In this document: positions 8,201 to 15,072 of the stretch, in pieces
How the letters are laid out: every line of letters starts with the position of its first letter
Position numbering within the stretch: the stretch's first letter is position 1
NCBI RefSeq assembly: GCF_039908645.1
Contig: NZ_CP150917.1
Coordinates: 4,599,501 to 4,663,500 of the forward strand
DNA length: 64,000 nucleotides
DNA from: Pseudomonas helvetica
Lineage (GTDB): Bacteria; Pseudomonadota; Gammaproteobacteria; Pseudomonadales; Pseudomonadaceae
Reading direction: 5' to 3'
Translations under genes and position numbers: made by a program
Notes under the pieces: generated by a model
The model's input: only the letters and a program-made list of their open reading frames with translations
What the model was told of the DNA's origin: nothing
Database searches by the model: none

Positions 8201-10046
8201 CTTGATAGTCGACGGCGATCAGATGTCGCCGGTCGTAACACAACAGCAAGGCGCGACCCGCGCCGTTGTCCAGACGTTTGATCCGCGCCTGCCGATCGCG
8301 GGTGATACGCAGGCGGTTGTTGTAAGGGTCGCTGATGGCCGTGAGGTTACCGTCACGAAAATGGTAGAACCGTGTCGCCTCACCGGCCTGGGCGAGGATC
8401 AGTTCATCGGCGTCGTCGCCCAGATAAATCGCTGCACGGGACAAACTGTTATGGATCGCCGGACGCTCGGCGTTGGGTCTCGGGAAGCGCGTGCGGCGGT
8501 TTTCGTGGTCGATCCAGACGACGTTGTCGCCGTCGATTTCCAGGCGGTGCGCCAGCGAATGGCTCCAGCCAAAGCCCAGTCCGCTGTCGATCTCCACCGC
8601 GCTGGTGCGGTACAACCGGGTGAAGGCAAACGGCAGCACACCGTCGAGTTCGCCATCGGTGAGGGTCAGCAGTTCTTCACCAGTGACCATCGACACCGGG
8701 CAGTTGTGGGTGGCGGTTTTATCTGCCGAATCGGCGCTGTCGCCGTTGGGGTTTTTCGCCTGATCCGGGGCGTTGTCGTGATGCTCCTGCTTGCTCAGGC
8801 TGGTCTTGGGTCCAGACTTGTCGCGGGCGATGGCCGCAGGGTTTTTCACGTAAAGGATCGGCGCTTCACCGGGGGTAATCTTCAGCGGCCCTCGGGGTGT
8901 TGGCGCCAGCGACGCCTTTCGGGCACTCATCATTAGCGGCTTGAGCGCATCGGCATGACTGCTGAAACGCTGATTGCTCGACACTTGCGCCAGTCGGATG
9001 CTCAAGGCTGCCAGCCACTGTCGAGCACGCTGCGACTTGATCTTCTCCAGCACTTTGGCGCCCACACCGGCCCCAACGCCCATCGGTCCGGTCACGCAAG
9101 CCAGGAGCAATCCGATCAACACGCCTGTACGAATTTCGGCCATTACTTCGGCTTCGTACTGCGGCGGTAGCATCCGCAACCAACTGGTGACGGCCGTCAG
9201 ATAGATGAACAGCAACGGTTCATCGCTGAGCACCAGCAAGCCATTGGCAATCGCTTCTGTGGAAGCGTTGAGCAGGGTCTCGAGCTCGGCCTGGGTCAGG
9301 TACTCAAGGAGCTTTTCACTGTTGGCTTGCAGGTCGGCCAGCAAGTGATAGAACTGCTGAACATCGTCCCAGAGGTCGAGCAAGGCGCTTTCAACACCCC
9401 GTTGATCAGCCTGCTGCAAGGCGTTGTAGCGCTCGATAAAACCGCTTTGCGAAAAGCTCACCCACAACGGTTGAAACTCGTTCGTCCACTCGCTTTGCAG
9501 CCAGTCCTCAAGCTCGGCAATGGTGGTTTGATAAGAGGCGTAGAGTGCCTTGACGTGGTCTTGAGTGACGTTGGGGTAAAAGGTGATTCGGTGCCGCTGG
9601 CCACGCCAGCATTCGGGGACTTCGAGGATGCCGCCAGGGCCGATAACTGCGTGGACCGGCTCGCCGACCACCTCATCCCCTCCCGGCCCATCGATCAATG
9701 CTTCGAGCATCACCGGGGTATTGCCGATCGGCACAAAACGCGCCGCCTCGAACATGTGCACCAGGGTCAACGATCCGCCGGCCGGACAGGACGCAACGGT
9801 GGCGCTGATCGGAGTGGTCGAGTTTTTCGGTGCACTGAGGCTGACGTCGTTGCCAACCTTGAACACCTGCTCGACATCCAGCGCTGCGCCCGTCCAGAAA
9901 CTTTCGGCCCAGGAATCGTAGTCACTGAGGCAGTGCCGAAAGTCGTTGAAGACGGCTTGAATGTCCGGGCTTTTCGGGTTCAGCGCAGCAATGACCAGAT
10001 GGCCAATGGCAGTGTTCAAGGCCTGCAGTTTTTTTGGATCGAGCAT
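5244..10046 (-). CDS. RHS-repeat polymorphic toxin with RNase A-like (CdiA-CT type) C-terminal tip
   Basis: A 1600-residue RHS protein. Order: an N-terminal region of about 430 residues with two hydrophobic stretches (about 275-295 and 310-335), a DUF6531-type segment starting at NCPVSMVTGEELL, then about 900 residues of YD/RHS repeats (forms such as YDALGR, YDDRGRL, YRYDAFGR), the RHS core end (YNRHRYYNPDIGRYLTPDP), and the DPLGL boundary encoded near 5676. After it comes a 143-residue tip with GGGLAAHEAQGGHLIAKHVG and a later SGRARKLV segment, which fits the bacterial RNase A-like toxin family (PF18431 type). The core forms a cocoon that holds the tip; release after DPLGL is the family mechanism. 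No PAAR motif is visible, and no VgrG or Eag adaptor gene lies nearby, so the export route is open. ATG 10046 is chosen; GTG 10067 is possible. Two immunity genes follow. Confidence 0.88.
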   Translation of the reverse strand: MLDPKKLQALNTAIGHLVIAALNPKSPDIQAVFNDFRHCLSDYDSWAESFWTGAALDVEQVFKVGNDVSLSAPKNSTTPISATVASCPAGGSLTLVHMFEAARFVPIGNTPVMLEALIDGPGGDEVVGEPVHAVIGPGGILEVPECWRGQRHRITFYPNVTQDHVKALYASYQTTIAELEDWLQSEWTNEFQPLWVSFSQSGFIERYNALQQADQRGVESALLDLWDDVQQFYHLLADLQANSEKLLEYLTQAELETLLNASTEAIANGLLVLSDEPLLFIYLTAVTSWLRMLPPQYEAEVMAEIRTGVLIGLLLACVTGPMGVGAGVGAKVLEKIKSQRARQWLAALSIRLAQVSSNQRFSSHADALKPLMMSARKASLAPTPRGPLKITPGEAPILYVKNPAAIARDKSGPKTSLSKQEHHDNAPDQAKNPNGDSADSADKTATHNCPVSMVTGEELLTLTDGELDGVLPFAFTRLYRTSAVEIDSGLGFGWSHSLAHRLEIDGDNVVWIDHENRRTRFPRPNAERPAIHNSLSRAAIYLGDDADELILAQAGEATRFYHFRDGNLTAISDPYNNRLRITRDRQARIKRLDNGAGRALLLCYDRRHLIAVDYQVYRAAASVDEAWQTEQTLVAYRYDDCRRLIEAVNAAGESERYDYDNQAVILQRQLAGGASFFWEWEREGKAARCVRHWASFAQMDARYAWDDNGSVTLHNADGSQEVYVHDQQARLVRKVEAGGAEHLKAYDDNGQLVAEKDPLGGVTQYTYDDAGRLLAVIPPEDEPTYYEYHNGFVRVMRRGKARWKYQRNIQGDITEQIDPDGHVTHYQYDDRGRLLSIRYPDNSCHLFVWNNLGQLTEEQLPDGGRRYFAYDALGRQSRRQDAQGAVTQYQWDVLGRLIQTTLPGGVTRAFSYNAYGKLIAERDESGQVTRYEYADDLHLVSRRINADGSQLHYRYDNARLLLSEIENEVGEKYQLAYGANGLIEQETGFDGRRTAYRYDLNGHLLEKTEFGDDGSTLITAYQRDAAGRLLVKTLPDGQKVDYRYDSLGRLVSIDDGRDHPLEFEYDQQDRLITEHQGWGTLRYRYNACGQLDHLRLPDNSTLDYHHAKGGALSAIDLNGTRLTTHVFDAGREQQRQQGQLLSRYLYDEQGRLRAHAVSHAEQPRHRRDYAYSANGNLDFIADSRHGQRNYHYDPLNRLVRVRHSRDPQQESFAHDPAGNLQMHDRPGLATIKGNRLLLQGDRHYDYDAFGNLIRERRGTGQKLVTEYRYDCQHRLIGITLPDGKTASYRYDAFGRRIAKTVDGHTTEFFWQGDNLVAERGKEHYRSYLYEPGSFRPLAMLDGFGPRKACPFYYQLDHLGTPQELTDYSGEIVWSATYKAYGKLASLKHFGEEQLEQPLRFQGQYFDAESGLHYNRHRYYNPDIGRYLTPDPSKLAGGLNGYQYTPNPTGWVDPLGLSCRCPGEIEADGPFSEIVPGGGLAAHEAQGGHLIAKHVGRTEVQLRDRLNAEPHIPIASTFPNRAAAESTVLSVIAKNEEIIDDFLSGRARKLVIAQQMPVPIGVGVVRHSGKLEPLSIVKLILQRAPNSPTGYNILTGYASDR

Positions 10047-10275
10047 TCTCAATCTTCGCGCGGTCACTGTGGGACGCGAGACTGTGCGGGGATTGCGCGG
10101 GGAATGAAGTCAGGACAAACGGAGGATGATGTAGGGTATTTCGTTAAAGCGAAGGGGATGGCTCAATCAAGCAGAACGGGCACTGCTTGATCGGCGAATA
10201 CTTTACAAACACCTGTAGGAAAGTGGCTCACCCGCGATCGCAGGCAAACCGGATCAGCCGGTGCGAGAGTGGCCG

Positions 10276-10677
10276 TCAAGTATCACGTGACGCCAGTTCC
10301 TTGAGCTTGATCTCGGCCAGCGGATGTCCGGCCTTGGCCGCCATCTGCCACCAACGCGCCGCCTCGGCAGCGTCAGGGGCCTTGCTCGGTGTTCCGGCAA
10401 GGCTGATCACGCCAACCTGATAGGCTGCTTTAGCGTCCCCCGCCAATGCGGCAAGGCGCAACAAACGTACGCCTTCTTCACGGGCGCCGAGACCTTGGCC
10501 ACGGAACGTCAGGATGTGGCCATAGAAGCTTTGCGCACCAACATCACCAAGGTTCGCCATGCGCGCGAACTGGCCTTCAAGCCAGCTCCAGCCGCGTGGC
10601 TGGCGGACAAACCATGACCAATGAAACAGCCTGCGTGCCAGCCAGTAACTGGCACGGGCCTTGAGTCGCCAGAGCAT
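10276..10677 (-). CDS. Sel1-repeat family protein
   Basis: 133 residues with a basic, aromatic N-terminus (SYWLARRLFHWSWF) and two Sel1-like helical repeats: EEGVRLLRLAALAGDAKAAYQVGV and the AARWWQMAAKAGHPLAEIKL segment. Sel1 repeats are protein-binding solenoids; no enzymatic role is implied. The ATG directly abuts the stop of the preceding gene (TGA-ATG at 10675-10680), so the three genes 11387-10276 form one operon. The function in Pseudomonas is unknown. Confidence 0.75.
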   Translation of the reverse strand: MLWRLKARASYWLARRLFHWSWFVRQPRGWSWLEGQFARMANLGDVGAQSFYGHILTFRGQGLGAREEGVRLLRLAALAGDAKAAYQVGVISLAGTPSKAPDAAEAARWWQMAAKAGHPLAEIKLKELASRDT

Positions 10678-11049
10678 TCAGGCCTCCGCAGATTCGGGGT
10701 ATTCGTACTCAAACACCCGTACCACTTCCGACGCATGCCAGGACGCGGCAGCCACGCCATCGGAAGGCCCGGAGAAACGCCCCAGTCGCTCGACGCATTC
10801 GAAGAACCCGGTGCGCGGCAGACGGCTAGCGCCTTGGCTGATGACCAGCGAGCTGCGCAGCGGCTGCTCGGCCCGTGCATCCAGAGCTGCCAGGTGCTCA
10901 AGCGCGGCAGTCAGGGTTTGCATGGCCGGGCTTGGCAACTGCAAACGCTCAAGCAAAGCGCGATAAGTCAAAAGATGACGCTGGCGACGGGCCTGATCCA
11001 GCTCGCCGATTAAACCGTCCCAATGCTGACGACTGATGCGTACGCTCAC
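10678..11049 (-). CDS. Conserved hypothetical protein
   Basis: 123 residues, soluble, starting with GTG in a 4-nt overlap (GTGA) with the upstream regulator gene. The N-terminal half is helical and Leu/Gln/Arg rich; the C-terminal half contains RTGFFECVERLGRF and ends acidic. I recognise no domain. The tight coupling to an XRE-like regulator and a Sel1 protein resembles a small conserved pseudomonad operon. Confidence 0.7.
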   Translation of the reverse strand: MSVRISRQHWDGLIGELDQARRQRHLLTYRALLERLQLPSPAMQTLTAALEHLAALDARAEQPLRSSLVISQGASRLPRTGFFECVERLGRFSGPSDGVAAASWHASEVVRVFEYEYPESAEA

Positions 11050-11387
11050 GATTCATCCCTCCATCCCAGCACCGTCAGTTCCCAGGCCAGGCTGCGGCGA
11101 ATCGCTGCGTCAGGTTGACGCTCGCCACTTTCGATCAAGGCCAGGTAAGACGGGCTGATGCCTACCGTGCGGGCTAGCGCCTCAATGGCGATGCCCTTCC
11201 CTTCGCGCAAACTGCGTAGTTGATCCAGACCTGGAAGAACCTGGTCTGCTGTGGCCGCGTGACGGACTGTCGCTTCACGCGGTGGTTGTTCAGTGACGCC
11301 TGCTGCTTTCAATAACGCTTGATACTGAGCCCACGGCAGAACCGCATATTCGGGTTCGCCATCACGTGCAATTATCTGAATATCCAT
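11046..11387 (-). CDS. XRE-family helix-turn-helix protein
   Basis: 113 residues. The N-terminus (MDIQIIARDGEPEYAVLPWAQY) resembles an antitoxin-like or Phd-like strand-helix segment, and the C-terminal half is a classic Cro/CI HTH: LRSLREGKGIAIEALARTVG, SPSYLALIESGERQP. ATG 11387 was preferred over the longer form because GGGG lies just upstream. First gene of a three-gene operon with overlapping stops and starts. Probably a DNA-binding regulator; the target is unknown, and no toxin-like partner is evident. Confidence 0.8.
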   Translation of the reverse strand: MDIQIIARDGEPEYAVLPWAQYQALLKAAGVTEQPPREATVRHAATADQVLPGLDQLRSLREGKGIAIEALARTVGISPSYLALIESGERQPDAAIRRSLAWELTVLGWRDES

Positions 11388-11502
11388 GACTACCCCGTAG
11401 GACAACAACACTTAGCGAGTCAGCACTTTTCCTTAGAAGTGTAATCCTAACAGCCGATAAGGTCGCGAGGGGCGATCAATCTGTGGATGAACCTGATTCA
11501 AC

Positions 11503-11958
11503 TCAGGTTTTTTTCGGGCCTTGCAGTTGTAATTGCTCCGGCGTATCAGGCAAGCGCTCCACGACCGCAAGCTTTTCTGGACTCTGACGGTCGCGCCAGG
11601 CACGGAAAGCGTTCAGTTCGTCATCGAGGGTTTTCAAGACCCAGGCCAGCACGGCGATGTCATCGAGCATGCCAAATACCGGGATAAAATCCGGGATCGC
11701 GTCGAGCGGGCTGAGGAAGTACATCAGCCCCGCCACCACTATCAGCATCGATTTGCGACTGATGTCCCGATACTCACCGCGCCAGTACGCCAGGCACAAT
11801 GCCTGCAGCAATCTCAGGTCATCTTTAAGCTTGCCCAAACGGTTACCCTGGCTCGCCCCTTTTCTGGCTACGGCAAACAACAGGGCCGGTAATCGCCCAC
11901 GACTGAGCAACCTTCCCGCCAAGGGTAAAAATCGAGCGAAGTTCCAAGGTGCTTTCAT
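11503..11958 (-). CDS. YkvA/DUF1232 family membrane protein
   Basis: 151 residues containing the DUF1232 signature: a hydrophobic stretch LIVVAGLMYFLSPLDAIPDF followed by FIPVFGMLDDIAVLAWVLKTL. Members are small inner-membrane proteins of unknown function. Two adjacent ATGs (11961 and 11958) follow GGGAGAG; the second has the better spacing. Immediately upstream lies a palindromic pair of DnaA boxes (11977-12001), which may control this gene. Confidence 0.82.
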   Translation of the reverse strand: MKAPWNFARFLPLAGRLLSRGRLPALLFAVARKGASQGNRLGKLKDDLRLLQALCLAYWRGEYRDISRKSMLIVVAGLMYFLSPLDAIPDFIPVFGMLDDIAVLAWVLKTLDDELNAFRAWRDRQSPEKLAVVERLPDTPEQLQLQGPKKT

Positions 11959-11976
11959 CATCTCTCCCGCTGAAAT

Positions 11977-12001
11977 GTTATCCACACAAATTGTGGATAA
12001 C
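11977..12001. promoter_or_regulatory. Inverted pair of DnaA boxes
   Basis: A perfect palindrome: GTTATCCACA, 5-nt spacer, TGTGGATAAC. Each arm contains the consensus DnaA box TTATCCACA. The site is 19 nt upstream of the YkvA-family start codon. A weaker third box-like copy (TGTGAACAG) follows at a 12-nt period. Function (DnaA titration, transcription control or origin-like element) is inferred only. Confidence 0.6.
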
Positions 12002-12060
12002 CTTGTGAACAGAGCCGCTTTTCACGCCTGAAGGCCACGTCCTACAAGGGCTAAGCTCAG

Positions 12061-12120
12061 ATCGGGCGTTTTTTACTCACATAAAAAAACCCAATATTTC
12101 ATTGACTTGGCAACCTACAG
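12061..12120. other. A/T-tract module with TTTCATTGACTT, paired with the upstream DnaA boxes
   Basis: The stretch contains TTTTTTAC, a run of seven As, and TTTCATTGACTT (12097-12108). The same combination recurs at 30381-30423, again about 97 nt after a TGTGGATAAC box. It does not code for protein and does not look like a usual promoter, because no good -10 follows the TTGACT. Confidence 0.45.
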
Positions 12121-12204
12121 CGTTTAGCTGCGGCACCCTCAATGCTGTGACTCCACTCCACCGCGTCCGTTCGCTTGAATTGTCGACCACCGAACGCCAG
12201 ATGC

Positions 12205-12238
12205 AACAACGCCCCGCATGAACGGGGCGTTGTTTTTA
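12205..12238. terminator. Hairpin terminator downstream of fklB
   Basis: A perfect 12-bp stem (12205-12216 and 12223-12234) with a 6-nt loop, followed by Ts on the plus strand and preceded by As. It lies 14 nt beyond the fklB stop, so it most likely ends fklB transcription on the minus strand, although the U-tract is better in the plus direction. Confidence 0.7.
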
Positions 12239-12251
12239 TAACAGACGCTGA

Positions 12252-12965
12252 TTACTTGGCAGCGTCTTGTTTTGCCGGATCTTTGATCGCCAGCAGTTCC
12301 AGGTCGAATACCAGCACCGAGTTGGCCGGGATTGCCGGGCTAGGGCTTTGTGCACCGTAGGCCAGATCGCTAGGGATGTACAGTTTGTACTTCTCGCCGA
12401 CGTGCATCAGTTGCAGACCTTCAACCCAACCCGGGATCACGCCGCTAACCGGCAGATCAATCGGGCTGCCGCGCTCGACGGAGCTGTCGAATACGGTGCC
12501 GTTGGTCAGCTTGCCAGTGTAGTGGACAGTCACCACGTCAGTCGGCTTAGGCTGTGGGCCATCGGCTTTCTTGACCACTTCGTACTGCAGACCCGAAGCC
12601 GTGGTAACGACACCCGGCTTCTTCGCGTTGTCTTCGAGGAATTTCTTGCCGGCAGCTGCCGACTCTTCGCTCATCTTGGCCAGACGCTCTTCAGCGCGCT
12701 TTTGCAGCGCAGCGAAAGCTTCGACCAGTTCGTCATCCTTCAGTTTCTGTTCTTTCTTGCCAACGGCATCTTCGATGCCTTGGGCTACCGCTTTGGAGTC
12801 CAGGTCATCCATGCCTTCCTGAGCCAGGCTCTTGCCCATGTTCAGGCCAATACCGTAGGAAGCTTTTTGCGCCGGGGTTTTCAGCTCGACGCTGGTCTGC
12901 GAGTCACAACCCGCAAGTACCAGGCTAACCAGGGCCACCGCCGCCGCCAACCGATGCTGTTTCAT
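12252..12965 (-). CDS. fklB: FKBP-type peptidyl-prolyl isomerase, lipoprotein (FklB/Mip-like)
   Basis: 237 residues. The signal peptide ends in a lipobox (LVLAGC, Cys at 19), so it is a predicted lipoprotein of the envelope. A Mip/FkpA-type helical dimerisation domain follows (KASYGIGLNMGKSLA, then a long charged helix), and the FKBP catalytic domain (about 125-228) has VVTVHYTGKLTNGTVFDSS, PVSGVIPGWVEGLQLM, and GAQSPSPAIPANSVLVFDLELL. It catalyses proline cis-trans isomerisation and acts as a periplasmic chaperone. Start supported by AAGGA 6 nt upstream. The symbol is by family; fkpA would be an alternative name. Confidence 0.9.
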   Translation of the reverse strand: MKQHRLAAAVALVSLVLAGCDSQTSVELKTPAQKASYGIGLNMGKSLAQEGMDDLDSKAVAQGIEDAVGKKEQKLKDDELVEAFAALQKRAEERLAKMSEESAAAGKKFLEDNAKKPGVVTTASGLQYEVVKKADGPQPKPTDVVTVHYTGKLTNGTVFDSSVERGSPIDLPVSGVIPGWVEGLQLMHVGEKYKLYIPSDLAYGAQSPSPAIPANSVLVFDLELLAIKDPAKQDAAK

Positions 12966-13235
12966 GCTATTTCCTTGTTCATGCGCCTAAAGGGCAATCG
13001 AATAAAGCCGCGAGCTTATCAGGCCGCCACGACCAATGGCTACCGGCATGAGAGCAGGAAAGCTCCGATAAGTTCAGGTCTTTTAATGCATTTTGCGAGC
13101 GCTGGTCATGAAGCTTCTGTCAGCTTCTTCTCAGCGCAATAAACGCCGGTTCCTACAGCGCCTGGCGTAATGGCCACTTGCCTCGCACCTGGAGCTAAGG
13201 CATAACAAGGCTATAAATCAACAAGGATGTTTAAC

Positions 13236-15044
13236 GTGCGCCTCTTGATCCGTGTGCTGTTGCTGATAATCACCCTGCTGGCAGTCGCTCTGGCGGTGGT
13301 CCTGTATTACGTCGCCAACCCGAAGCTACCGGCCTATACGCCAGTCAAGCAGGTGAACTACCTCGAGCAATGGGACGCCGCCGACCGCCAGACCTACTAC
13401 TTCACACCACAGGGCACACAGGTCAAAGGCCTGCGCTACAACTGGTTCACAGCACTTGAACTGCCATTCTCGGAGCAACGCTTTGCCACGCCTGAATACC
13501 TGGCGCGTTTTGGTTTTTTGGTAGATCCGACCCAAAAAGCCACACCCAACAACCCCGGCAACCTGCCCGTCGGTTTCGCCCGCCATCAGAATCCAGGCAG
13601 TAAAGAAGAGTTTCTGGATGTTACCTGCGCTGCCTGCCACACCGGCGAGCTGCGCTTTAAAGGCCAGGCGGTGCGCATCGACGGCGGCTCGGCACAGCAC
13701 GTATTGCCTTCCAGTGTCCCCACTCTGCGCGGCGGCAGTTTCGGTCAGGCATTGGTCGCAAGCCTCGCCTCGACCTACTACAACCCCTGGAAACTCGAAC
13801 GCTTCGCACGCAACGTGCTGGGTCAGGACTATGACGCCCAACACTCACAACTGCGCCAGGACTTCAAAACTTCGCTGGATACCTTCTTGCGCGCAGCCTG
13901 GAATGACACCCACCGCGGCCTTTATCCCACCGAAGAAGGCCCCGGCCGTACCGACGCTTTCGGCCGTATTGCCAACGCCAGTTTCGGCGACGCTATTTCG
14001 CCGAACAACTACCGAGTAGCCAACGCGCCCGTGGACTATCCGCAGTTGTGGGATATCTGGAGCTTCGACTGGGTGCAATGGAACGGCTCAGCCCAGCAAC
14101 CCATGGCGCGCAACATCGGCGAAGCCCTGGGCGTCGGCGCGACGCTGAACTTCTTCGATGCCGCCGGCCAGCCGCTCAAGGGCGATGATCGCTACCCTTC
14201 CAGCGTGCGAGTACGCGACCTGCAACTGATCGAAGAAACACTGAAGCGACTCAAACCTCCGGCCTGGCCCGAAGCATTGCTCGGCAGCATCGACAAACCA
14301 CTGGCCGCCAAGGGCCGCACGCTGTTCGCCGAAAACTGCGCCGGTTGCCATGTACCGAACGTGACAGTGACCAATGGTCGGCCTGAGCAGAAATTGAAAA
14401 TGTTGCCGGTGGACGTCATTGGTACCGACCCGGGGGCCGCCAACAACATCGCCGACCACCGTTTTGACCTGAGCCCGCTCAAATGGGACGTGGCCGAACT
14501 GGCGAAACTGGACGTCAAACTGCACCCGACACCTACCGGGCCACTGGACCTGAGCAAACTCTCGGTTGCCAAAGGTCTGGCCTACGTGACTGCCTTCGTC
14601 GAGAACCGCGCTTACCGTGACGCCAACGTCACACCTCAAGAGCGCCCCGACATGGATGGATACGGCCTGCCGATTGGCGTTCGTGAACTACGTGCCTACA
14701 AGGCACGACCGCTGGCGGGCGTCTGGGCGACGCCACCGTTTCTGCATAACGGTTCAGTACCGAACATCTACCAACTGCTCTCGCCGCAGGATGAGCGTGC
14801 AGCCACCTTCTATAGAGGCACGTTCGAATACGACCCACAGCACCTGGGTTATCGCACTGAAGCCTTCAGCAACGGTTTTGAGTTCGACACGCGAATCACC
14901 GGCAACCACAACAGCGGTCACGAATTTCGTCCAGGCGAACGAGGCAACGGGGTCATCGGCCGACTGCTGCAACCCCAAGAGCGCTGGGCACTGGTGGAAT
15001 ACCTGAAGGTGCTCGGCGGGCCTTTGGAGTCGCAACTACCATGA
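13236..15044 (+). CDS. Membrane-anchored di-heme cytochrome c peroxidase-like protein
   Basis: 602 residues. One N-terminal membrane anchor (LLIITLLAVALAVVLYYV) is followed by a periplasmic part with two c-type heme motifs, CAACH near 131 and CAGCH near 370, plus later HNGSVPNIYQLL (a conserved loop of di-heme peroxidase relatives). The family reduces peroxide or acts as a quinol/cytochrome oxidoreductase. The AAGGA at 13223-13227 sits at proper distance from GTG 13236 and overlaps ATG 13227, so the GTG is the better start. Next gene (catalase family) follows after 28 nt, which suggests a joint role in peroxide handling; the exact reaction is unknown. Confidence 0.85.
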   Translation: MRLLIRVLLLIITLLAVALAVVLYYVANPKLPAYTPVKQVNYLEQWDAADRQTYYFTPQGTQVKGLRYNWFTALELPFSEQRFATPEYLARFGFLVDPTQKATPNNPGNLPVGFARHQNPGSKEEFLDVTCAACHTGELRFKGQAVRIDGGSAQHVLPSSVPTLRGGSFGQALVASLASTYYNPWKLERFARNVLGQDYDAQHSQLRQDFKTSLDTFLRAAWNDTHRGLYPTEEGPGRTDAFGRIANASFGDAISPNNYRVANAPVDYPQLWDIWSFDWVQWNGSAQQPMARNIGEALGVGATLNFFDAAGQPLKGDDRYPSSVRVRDLQLIEETLKRLKPPAWPEALLGSIDKPLAAKGRTLFAENCAGCHVPNVTVTNGRPEQKLKMLPVDVIGTDPGAANNIADHRFDLSPLKWDVAELAKLDVKLHPTPTGPLDLSKLSVAKGLAYVTAFVENRAYRDANVTPQERPDMDGYGLPIGVRELRAYKARPLAGVWATPPFLHNGSVPNIYQLLSPQDERAATFYRGTFEYDPQHLGYRTEAFSNGFEFDTRITGNHNSGHEFRPGERGNGVIGRLLQPQERWALVEYLKVLGGPLESQLP

Positions 15045-15072
15045 CCATCACCGCAGCAAAAAGGATTCATGC

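Noticed and set aside
5700..8600. Short-period repetition that could suggest a tandem repeat or CRISPR
   Set aside because: The repetition is at protein level (YD motifs of variable spacing), not identical DNA repeats with spacers; it belongs to the RHS core.
7038..8936. Long plus-strand open frame of 632 codons opposite the RHS gene
   Set aside because: It is a shadow of the RHS gene. The YD repeats are strongly biased, which leaves antisense frames open; its product has no recognisable fold and no ribosome site.
5244..10046. Possibility that the RHS gene is a pseudogene or split
   Set aside because: The frame is open for 1600 codons, and the core end, DPLGL site and tip are all intact.
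12097..12130. TTGACT as a -35 promoter element
   Set aside because: No acceptable -10 lies 16-18 nt downstream in either copy (12 kb or 30 kb), so it is treated as part of the shared module instead.
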